Shown here piece by piece: positions 33,136 to 38,962 of a DNA stretch of 38,962 nt. The stretch covers positions 1 to 38,962 of the forward strand of contig JAAUOU010000039.1 of NCBI GenBank assembly GCA_012034765.1, given 5' to 3'. A program made the position numbers and the translations under genes. This stretch comes from Pleurocapsaceae cyanobacterium CSU_1_1 (GTDB lineage: Bacteria; Cyanobacteriota; Cyanobacteriia; Cyanobacteriales; Xenococcaceae). The notes under the pieces are model-generated. The model was not told where the DNA came from. It saw only the letters and a program-made list of their open reading frames with translations, and ran no database searches. How positions within the stretch are numbered: position 1 is the first letter of the stretch; each line of letters starts with the position of its first letter.

Positions 33136-34362
33136 TTATTTAAAAACTGCTGTAATTGCTGCTTCAAGAGCGATCGCGATATGTGTCCAGTGTGTTCCCC
33201 CCTGACAGAAAGCAATATAGGGTTCTCGCAAAGGACCATCGGCGGAAAATTCTGAGGTACTACCGTCAATAAATGTCCCTCCTGCCATCACTAATTGACT
33301 GGCATATCCAGGCATTTCTCCAGGAATAGGTTCGACATAGGAATCTACAGGGGAATGCTGTTGAATCGCTCTACAGAAGGCAATCAACTTTTTGGCAGAT
33401 CCTAACTGTACTGCTTGAATAAGATCGCGACGGGGTTCTAGGGGTAAAGGATTTACCCGATAGCCTAGCTGTTCAAAAACATAGGCGATGAGATGACTTC
33501 CCTTAATAGCTTCTCCCACCATCTGGGGTGCGAGAAACAATCCCTGAAACATCAGACGATTTTGGTCTAAAGTTGCGCCACCACTGCTGCCAATTCCAGG
33601 TGCGGTTAAGCGACAGGCTGCCATTTCAACTAATTCTTTTTTTCCCGCAATATATCCCCCTGTCGTCACAATTGTTCCCCCAGGATTCTTAATTAAAGAA
33701 CCCGCCATTAAATCTACTCCCACCGCTGTCGGTTCTAAGTCAGAGACAAATTCACCGTAGCAGTTATCGACAAAACAGACCGTATTGGGGTTTTGCTGTT
33801 TAACGGACTCAACAATTCTTTGGATGTCGGAAATTGATAAGCTTTGTCGCCAGGAATAACCACAAGAACGTTGAATCAACACCAAGCGAGTCTTACCAGT
33901 AACGGCGGTATTTAACCCCGACCAGTCAATTGAGCCTTGTTCGGTCAGCTCAAGCTGACGATAATCAATTTGCCAATCTTTTAAAGACCCCTGATGCTGA
34001 CCCCGTAAACCAATGACTTCCTCTAGAGTGTCGTAGGGTGCGCCTGCCACCGCTAACATCTCATCACCTGGTCGTAGTATGCCATATAAAGCACAGGCGA
34101 TCGCATGAGTCCCTGAAACAAACTGTACCCGTACCGCAGCAGCTTCAGCCTCCATGACTTGAGCAAAGACTCGATCTAAGGTTGACCGTCCCAAATCATC
34201 ATGTCCATAACCGCTAACGCTAGAAAAATGCTGCACTCCTACACGATGATCGCGGAAAGCATTTAAAACTTTTTTGAGATTTTGCTTGACCTGAGCGTCA
34301 ATTTTCGAAAAAATCGGTATTAGTGCTTTTTCTGCTTCTAATAGCAGGCGATCGGTTTTCAT
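33136..34362 (-). CDS. PLP-dependent methionine gamma-lyase/aluminium-resistance family protein
   Basis: 408 residues. The fold-type I PLP enzyme has VQFVSGTHAIACALYGILRPGD (cofactor phosphate region), CFVDNCYGEFV with the cofactor-binding Asp, and MAGSLIKNPGG with the PLP lysine, then GGYIAGKKELVE and TAPGIGSSGG. These motifs are the signature of the COG4100 group, which is separate from classical MetC/MetB. The family is linked to aluminium tolerance and sulfur amino-acid breakdown; the actual substrate is unknown. The start is ATG 34362. It is flanked by the CHAT gene on the same strand and by a divergent desaturase. Confidence 0.9.
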   Translation of the reverse strand: MKTDRLLLEAEKALIPIFSKIDAQVKQNLKKVLNAFRDHRVGVQHFSSVSGYGHDDLGRSTLDRVFAQVMEAEAAAVRVQFVSGTHAIACALYGILRPGDEMLAVAGAPYDTLEEVIGLRGQHQGSLKDWQIDYRQLELTEQGSIDWSGLNTAVTGKTRLVLIQRSCGYSWRQSLSISDIQRIVESVKQQNPNTVCFVDNCYGEFVSDLEPTAVGVDLMAGSLIKNPGGTIVTTGGYIAGKKELVEMAACRLTAPGIGSSGGATLDQNRLMFQGLFLAPQMVGEAIKGSHLIAYVFEQLGYRVNPLPLEPRRDLIQAVQLGSAKKLIAFCRAIQQHSPVDSYVEPIPGEMPGYASQLVMAGGTFIDGSTSEFSADGPLREPYIAFCQGGTHWTHIAIALEAAITAVFK

Positions 34363-34594
34363 ATTTTTAACGGGGTGGGGAAGTTTAGTCTTGAGTCTTC
34401 AATTGAGTAACGCTTTTGCAGTTTATCTCGGTAACGACACATTCTGACTAACAATCTAAAATAGATTTTTTTTACCGCGTATTTTAAACATTAAAACTAA
34501 CAGCAGATTTTTTTGTTGCTCTGCAAGTGCTACTAATTAAATGATGTATTAAATTACACCATAAATTATATAGAGTTGAGATTTAGGTTTATAA

Positions 34595-35428
34595 ATGACA
34601 GTTGTGACATCCAAAAAAATCCCTCCTGCTTGGGGAACGATCATCTACCTGGCTATAATTCACTTTGTAGCTTTATTTGCTATTTTTCCCCAGAATTTTA
34701 GCTGGGGTGCATTAGGGGTAGCGTTTGTACTGTACGTAATTACCGCAGGAGTGGGTATTACCCTGGGATTCCATCGTCTCGTATCCCATCGCAGTTATCA
34801 AGTTCCGCGACTGCTAGAATATTTTTTAATTTTTTGTGGTACCTTATCTGGTCAAGGTGGGCCGATAGATTGGATTGGACTACATCGGATTCATCATCAA
34901 TATTCAGACCGAGAAGCCGATCCGCACAATTCTTTAAAAGGCTTTTATTGGAGTCACCTGGGTTGGATGCTGTGTCAAAATCCTGCCAACGAGAAAATTG
35001 CTCTCTATACCAAAGATATTTCAGGCGATCGCTTTTATCAATTCTGTCAATACGGGATGATTCCTCTCCAGCTTATTTTAGCGGGAATTTTATATTATCT
35101 TGGCGGTCTACCCTTCGTTGTTTGGGCTATTTTTGTCAGACTAGTAGTAGTGTTTCACTGTACTTGGTTTGTCAATAGCGCTACTCATAAATTTGGCTAT
35201 AAAAGCTATGAATCTCACGATACATCCCTCAATTGTTGGTGGGTAGCACTGCTTACTTTTGGCGAAGGTTGGCACAATAACCATCATGCCTTTCAATATT
35301 CTGCTCGTCATGGTTTAGAGTGGTGGGAAATTGACCTGACTTGGATGATGATTAAAACTTTATCTTTCCTTGGTTTAGCGACCAAAATTAAACTGCCACC
35401 CAACAAAGCCAAGAGAGTAACTAGTTAA
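34595..35428 (+). CDS. desC: Acyl-lipid delta-9-type fatty acid desaturase (DesC)
   Basis: 277 residues. The three histidine boxes that hold the di-iron centre are complete: HRLVSH (60-65), HRIHH (97-101) and HNNHH (227-231). Hydrophobic helices lie at about 14-30, 38-56, 155-170 and 174-190. The GEGWHNNHHAFQYSARHGLEWWEID ending is typical of cyanobacterial DesC, which puts the first double bond into membrane-lipid acyl chains using ferredoxin and oxygen. Many cyanobacteria hold several DesC types, and which one this is cannot be told. The start is ATG 34595. It is divergent from the PLP enzyme, with 232 bases between. Confidence 0.93.
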   Translation: MTVVTSKKIPPAWGTIIYLAIIHFVALFAIFPQNFSWGALGVAFVLYVITAGVGITLGFHRLVSHRSYQVPRLLEYFLIFCGTLSGQGGPIDWIGLHRIHHQYSDREADPHNSLKGFYWSHLGWMLCQNPANEKIALYTKDISGDRFYQFCQYGMIPLQLILAGILYYLGGLPFVVWAIFVRLVVVFHCTWFVNSATHKFGYKSYESHDTSLNCWWVALLTFGEGWHNNHHAFQYSARHGLEWWEIDLTWMMIKTLSFLGLATKIKLPPNKAKRVTS

Positions 35429-35470
35429 TTACTAATGTTGCGTACTCATTGATTTGTAAAGATTGGGAAA

Positions 35471-35493
35471 AGGTTAAAGGTTAAAGGTTAAAG
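35471..35493. repeat. Short tandem repeat (heptamer x3)
   Basis: AGGTTAA repeated three times (35471-35491) plus AG. This is a short tandemly repeated repetitive sequence of the kind common between cyanobacterial genes. It is 40 bases after the desaturase stop. Confidence 0.8.
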
Positions 35494-35501
35494 AAAAACT
35501 C

Positions 35502-35579
35502 AGTAGGTTGGGTAGAACCAAGCGTGAAACCCAACAAAATCTTGTAATCGTTGGGTTTCGTGCCTCAACCCAACCTACT
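35502..35579. repeat. Palindromic intergenic repeat (MITE-like)
   Basis: AGTAGGTTGGGT at the left (from 35502) matches ACCCAACCTACT at the right (to 35579). The inner arms GAAACCCAAC and GTTGGGTTTC pair as well, leaving a 14-base loop. The 78-base near-perfect palindrome resembles a repeat I remember as very common in cyanobacterial intergenic regions. It could act as a terminator or as a miniature transposable element remnant. Confidence 0.75.
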
Positions 35580-35685
35580 GCTAAAAACGGCTGTAAGCAA
35601 AATTAGCGTCGTTAATTAGACAAAACAGATTGTTCAATTTTATCCTCAACTAAATCTACGGATTCAGAAATTGAATTAGCTTTAG

Positions 35686-35964
35686 CTAGGCGGTCATACC
35701 ATTGGCGATCGCTGCCGCTTGGTCAAACAGAATGCCTTGTAGATGGGAATTAGCTTTTAAAATAGAGGCAATTAAGCTACCGTTACCACCACCTATATCA
35801 ACTAATTGACCAATACCTGAAAAATCATAACCATTGACAATTGCAGGTTTAATTGCATCTGAAATATTTTTCATGGCGCGATCGAATACTGCACCCGATG
35901 CTTCATTCTGGCTGTAGTAATCAAACACGGGCATTCCATAGTGTAATTTACGAACATCTTTTGT
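35686..35964 (-). pseudogene. O-methyltransferase remnant (plant-type family)
   Basis: The frame is open from 35964 to a stop at 35686. KLHYGMPVFDYYSQNEASG, then FDRAMKNISDA, YDFSGIGQLVDIGGGNGSL and LKANSHLQGILFDQA match the SAM-binding core of caffeate-type O-methyltransferases (VDIGGGNG is motif I). An ordinary enzyme is about 330 residues with an N-terminal dimerisation domain and the catalytic His further on; both are missing here. The frame is interrupted upstream by TAG at 35965-35967 and stops soon after motif I. It is read as decay, not a working gene. Confidence 0.75.
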
Positions 35965-36055
35965 CTATTTTTTGTTTCTCAAAATTTTTAATATTACTGT
36001 TTCTATCAGCTTCTATAATTTATATTTAATTACACCTACCCATTTACTTACTTAC

Positions 36056-36400
36056 TTATTCCAATTCCAATTGTAATGAAGGCATTAGCCGTTGTAAGTT
36101 CTTGAGTGACTTACTCTGCCAAGGATTTTTTTTAGCCCCAATGACAATCATTTGAATATTTTGGCGCTTACGCACGTTAATTACGAATCTGGATAGAATG
36201 CTGATCCCTGAACTATTGAGAAAATTGAGTTGGGTTAGATCTAAAACGATTTGTTGAGGTTCTTGTTGAGCAACTTTATTTAGTAGCTCAGAAATTAGAG
36301 CATATTCGCCACTACCGTTGAGTCTTAGAGAACCGTCAAAAGTAATTTGGTGGGATGTTTGATCGTAGATGACGCTGTAGTTTTTACTTCTTATCTCCAT
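36056..36400 (-). CDS. STAS-domain anti-anti-sigma-like protein
   Basis: 114 residues covering one STAS domain. IVLDLTQLNFLNSSGISILSRF contains the regulatory N-S63-S-G site, where S63 should be phosphorylated by a partner kinase (Asn replaces the usual Asp before it). The start is ATG 36400. It is the third gene of a minus-strand module after the PP2C phosphatase and the kinase-like protein, 127 bases away from the latter. In such modules the unphosphorylated STAS protein binds the kinase or an output protein. Similar sets in filamentous cyanobacteria (Hmp U/W/V) control motile filaments; the target here is unknown. Confidence 0.88.
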   Translation of the reverse strand: MEIRSKNYSVIYDQTSHQITFDGSLRLNGSGEYALISELLNKVAQQEPQQIVLDLTQLNFLNSSGISILSRFVINVRKRQNIQMIVIGAKKNPWQSKSLKNLQRLMPSLQLELE

Positions 36401-36527
36401 AATCGTCTATATTTGCCTCTAAAAAAGTTTTTGCCGTAGTGACTCAATCAGTCGTGTCTCAAAATTAGCTATAGTCAAAAAAAGCAATTTTCAAGGTTCA
36501 GCTATCTTAACCCCGAAACCATCTAAA

Positions 36528-37130
36528 TCAAATTAATAGCTGTACCATAGTTGTCACGCTGATGGCAGAACAATGATCGACTAATGGCTCAAAATGCCAG
36601 CCAATCCTAGCATCGTAGTCGTGAAGCATAGTTAGCAAACCCAAGTTGGAGAATTTCTGGTTTTCTTCGAGGGCATTGTGTTCTAACTGCGCCAGATACA
36701 TTTCACTGGGATTGCCATGAAGTAATTTGTTGATCTGTTTTTGAAAACGCTTGGTTTGTTTGATAGTAATGCTATTGGTTAGCTGTAAGATAATCGCGTT
36801 AGGAGTCAGATGGATTTGAATGCTGATGGGAAAAGAAGCTGTCTTGATACAGTACTTCATGCCGTTTTCTAACAATTCATTGGCGATGTAGCTCACCGCA
36901 CTTTTTACCTCGTCTTGCTTGGCGAGATCTGGCTGTTGATCGTTCTCACCCAAAAAAAAGGTACTGAGGTAATTGGCTAAAAAATCTGCCGACAGACAGT
37001 TATTGCGCCATCGCTGCTGTAGAGGAATCGAACCAGGAGAAAAGCTGAGAATCAAATATTCTGTACTAGGGGGCAAATTTTGCCGAAAGTCCCCCATGAT
37101 TTGCTCAAAAGCAAAGTTGCTGGTATTCAT
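36528..37130 (-). CDS. SiaB/RsbW-like ATPase-fold protein (DUF6272)
   Basis: 200 residues. The middle holds SYIANELLENGMKYC, the N-box of the histidine-kinase-type ATPase fold, and QIHLTPNAIILQLTNSI. The C-terminal part has FSNLGLLTMLHDYDARIGWHFE. This is the DUF6272/SiaB family, proposed to phosphorylate the STAS partner. Standard G-boxes are weak, as usual in this family. It is encoded between the phosphatase (18 bases upstream) and the STAS protein, which supports a partner-switching role. The start is ATG 37130. Confidence 0.8.
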   Translation of the reverse strand: MNTSNFAFEQIMGDFRQNLPPSTEYLILSFSPGSIPLQQRWRNNCLSADFLANYLSTFFLGENDQQPDLAKQDEVKSAVSYIANELLENGMKYCIKTASFPISIQIHLTPNAIILQLTNSITIKQTKRFQKQINKLLHGNPSEMYLAQLEHNALEENQKFSNLGLLTMLHDYDARIGWHFEPLVDHCSAISVTTMVQLLI

Positions 37131-37148
37131 AGAAACTAGTTATTGATC

Positions 37149-38867
37149 TTATTTTCGTTTCAAAACCACTAGGGTAATATCATCGTAAACCTGCTCAATG
37201 CCAATATGCGATCGCAAGTCCTGAATTACCGCCTGGCGAATATCTTGGGCTGATTGTTGCCAATTTTGCTGAACTACAGCACATAATTGCTCTAAACCAT
37301 AATGGATTCCCTGAGAGTTTTCCGCCTCCGTGATACCATCGGTATATAGTATGGCTACGTCTGATTTGGCCAGGGGAATTTTTGTTTCAAAGACAAAATC
37401 GGCAATACTTTCTGCTAAACCGAGGGGAAATCCTAAATCCACCGTATCAATTCTTTCGATCTTGCCTTGGCGGATCAGCAAAATTTCTTCGTGTTGACCA
37501 CTAATACTTAAAATGCCGTCGTAATAATCGACTAGAGACAAAGAAATATTTTTATCAGAGTTTAAACGCTGCACATTTTTATAAATTGTGCGATTGAGTA
37601 CCTCAAATAAACGTTTGGGATCGGTTTCATTGTTCTCAATCAAAGTGCGAATTGCCGTCTGCACCATCAGCATTAAGACACCACTTTCTAAACCATGTCC
37701 AGAAACATCACCAATGCCAATAATAATACGTCCTTGATGCTGCACCACATCATAGTAGTCTCCGCCAATTTCAGCGGCAGCTTCGCTAAATCCCGCAATT
37801 TCTAGCGCCTCGATCTGCTGTAGCTCTTTTTCCTTGGGTAACAACATTTTTTGCAGTTTTTGATTGACTTCCAACTCACTACTAAGACGAGTATTTTCTA
37901 TCTGCAAGCAATTATTAAACTGACTAATTTTTTGATTGACTTGGGCTAATTGTTTTACGTAGATTGATTCTAAATCGCGCAATCTTTTTTGTTCTAAACA
38001 AGCTCCTAGCCTGGCTTTTAGTAATGTGGAGTTAAAAGGCTTGGTTAGGTAGTCTTCGGCTCCCATTTCGATACATTTAACGACACTATCGATTTGCTCT
38101 AGCGCTGAAATCATAATGGTGGGAATATGTTTCCAAGGACTATTACGAATCCATTTCAAAACCTGATAACCATCTATTTCAGGCATGATAATATCCAGCA
38201 GAATCAGATCGAAAGCTCCTGTTTGAATCATCTCGATGGCTTGTTTACCATCTTGCGCTGTCGCAGCCTGGTAACCTTCCGCCTCAACCTGTTCGGCCAA
38301 TATTTCTCGATTCATGGCACTGTCATCAACTACCAAAATCATGTGACCTTTGCTAGCTTCTGCTAATTGATGATCAGTCAAAGAAAAGTTGTCTAGCAAG
38401 AGATTGATATCGATATCTAGGACAGTATCCTCCAAAAGCTCTTCTGAAGCAACAACCTCTATTAATCCTTGGATTTCCTGTAAAAGTAGGTTAGCTGCAC
38501 GATTAATCTGCTCTACCTCCAGCATAAAATTTTGGTCTACTTGTGGAATCAATTGCTGACTTTGAGCAATTACCAATTGGGTTGTTTTCTCCCACTGACT
38601 CTTTAATTGAGTATTATTAACCATTTCCTGTAAAATCTGCCAATCTCCAGTTAAAATTGCGGGTTCAAGCGCAGTGTTAACTGAAATCAATAATTCTTTA
38701 CCAGAGGCTCGAATTTGCTCTAGCTTTTGAAGATAAGGCACATCTTGATTTTCGGCAATCTCGGCGATGATCATGTCGCTATAGCCAATGATCCTGTTAA
38801 TCGCTAGGCTTAATTCTTGGCGAAGTTGGAATAGCCGAGATAAGTTTGATTTACTGTCGGTAAACAT
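37149..38867 (-). CDS. Response regulator with PP2C/SpoIIE phosphatase output
   Basis: 572 residues from ATG 38867. The N-terminus (about 10-60) looks like a histidine-kinase dimerisation helix pair (LRQELSLAINRIIGYSDMI), but Gln stands where the His would be. A receiver follows at about 175-300, with MILVVDDSAMNRE, LILLDIIMPEIDG (phospho-Asp) and LTKPFN. A coiled coil leads to the SpoIIE-type phosphatase: AAEIGGDYYDVV, GIGDVSGHGLESGV and AILYTDGITEAEN give the metal-binding Asp residues. It dephosphorylates the STAS partner when its receiver is activated. It is first of the three-gene module. Confidence 0.93.
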   Translation of the reverse strand: MFTDSKSNLSRLFQLRQELSLAINRIIGYSDMIIAEIAENQDVPYLQKLEQIRASGKELLISVNTALEPAILTGDWQILQEMVNNTQLKSQWEKTTQLVIAQSQQLIPQVDQNFMLEVEQINRAANLLLQEIQGLIEVVASEELLEDTVLDIDINLLLDNFSLTDHQLAEASKGHMILVVDDSAMNREILAEQVEAEGYQAATAQDGKQAIEMIQTGAFDLILLDIIMPEIDGYQVLKWIRNSPWKHIPTIMISALEQIDSVVKCIEMGAEDYLTKPFNSTLLKARLGACLEQKRLRDLESIYVKQLAQVNQKISQFNNCLQIENTRLSSELEVNQKLQKMLLPKEKELQQIEALEIAGFSEAAAEIGGDYYDVVQHQGRIIIGIGDVSGHGLESGVLMLMVQTAIRTLIENNETDPKRLFEVLNRTIYKNVQRLNSDKNISLSLVDYYDGILSISGQHEEILLIRQGKIERIDTVDLGFPLGLAESIADFVFETKIPLAKSDVAILYTDGITEAENSQGIHYGLEQLCAVVQQNWQQSAQDIRQAVIQDLRSHIGIEQVYDDITLVVLKRK

Positions 38868-38898
38868 AAAATAAAATGTAAGCCTGACTAGAGCTGAA

Positions 38899-38962
38899 AT
38901 GAGGATGCAAGACAATACTTCTCGTTTAACAACTAATAGAAAAACTAGAACAGTAGGGAATT
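38899..38962 (+). CDS. Possible start of a divergent gene (cut by window edge)
   Basis: ATG at 38899 (or 38905) opens a frame, MRMQDNTSRLTTNRKTRTVG, that reaches the end of the window. It is only 31 bases from the divergent phosphatase start and has a weak GAGCTGAAA upstream. There is too little sequence to identify it, and it may be chance. Confidence 0.2.
   Translation, partial: MRMQDNTSRLTTNRKTRTVGN

Noticed and set aside
1-38962. CRISPR arrays, prophage or integrated plasmid
   Set aside because: No regularly spaced repeats, no phage structural or integrase genes; only one partial transposase and small repeats.

Overview
The window reads as chromosomal DNA of a cyanobacterium. The evidence is a complete kaiA-kaiB-kaiC clock locus, phycobilisome genes (an S-type bilin lyase, a CpcG rod-core linker and two NblA genes), an Rre1/Ycf29 response regulator, a PedR-like regulator, a PAM68 photosystem-assembly protein, a DesC-type desaturase, and dense GCGATCGC (HIP1) octamers both inside and outside genes. 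The DNA is AT-rich, with very AT-rich intergenic stretches. The species cannot be fixed from sequence alone. A coccoid, baeocytous or filamentous lineage with many signalling genes fits better than marine picocyanobacteria. No tRNA, rRNA or CRISPR array was seen.

Layout. Positions 1-300 hold the end of a transposase gene abutting a truncated DinB-like gene. Positions 600-5500 are plus-strand housekeeping and cell-surface genes: a methyltransferase, a DUF1361 membrane protein, a CrcB fluoride channel, a signal-peptide sulfatase and a membrane-anchored metallophosphoesterase. Positions 5538-7702 hold a minus-strand CBS-domain histidine kinase broken by a one-base frameshift and carrying two related palindromic repeats inside its coding sequence. 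Positions 8234-11301 hold kaiA, kaiB and kaiC, followed by a structured non-coding stretch and the rre1/ycf29 regulator. Pyruvate kinase, a reduced phosphate-binding-like protein, and an overlapping pedR / beta-propeller lipoprotein pair come next.

Positions 16355-18764 form a phycobilisome block: a structured RNA candidate, nblA (too short for routine calling), the bilin lyase, the TTG-started rod-core linker and its terminators. Positions 19102-23292 hold a hybrid kinase with a degenerate ATPase domain followed by a response regulator that both makes and degrades cyclic-di-GMP. Positions 23675-25943 are a run of four small, mostly exported proteins of unknown function. Two of them are divergent paralogues sharing conserved first and last mature residues, and two clear intrinsic terminators lie in the run. 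This is the best candidate here for an undescribed system.

Positions 26070-29842 are core genes: rluD with no normal start codon, a TerB/Mo-nitrogenase-C protein, obg, rpsO and PAM68. Positions 29934-35428 hold a second nblA (GTG start) overlapping a small ORF, a TPR-CHAT protease-like protein with a nine-base G/C homopolymer in its gene, a PLP enzyme of the methionine gamma-lyase/aluminium-resistance family, and a delta-9-type desaturase. After an intergenic palindrome and a methyltransferase remnant, the window closes with a minus-strand partner-switching module: a receiver-PP2C phosphatase, a SiaB/RsbW-like kinase and a STAS protein.

The themes are light harvesting and its turnover, circadian and redox-linked signalling, c-di-GMP and partner-switch control, and surface or secreted proteins.
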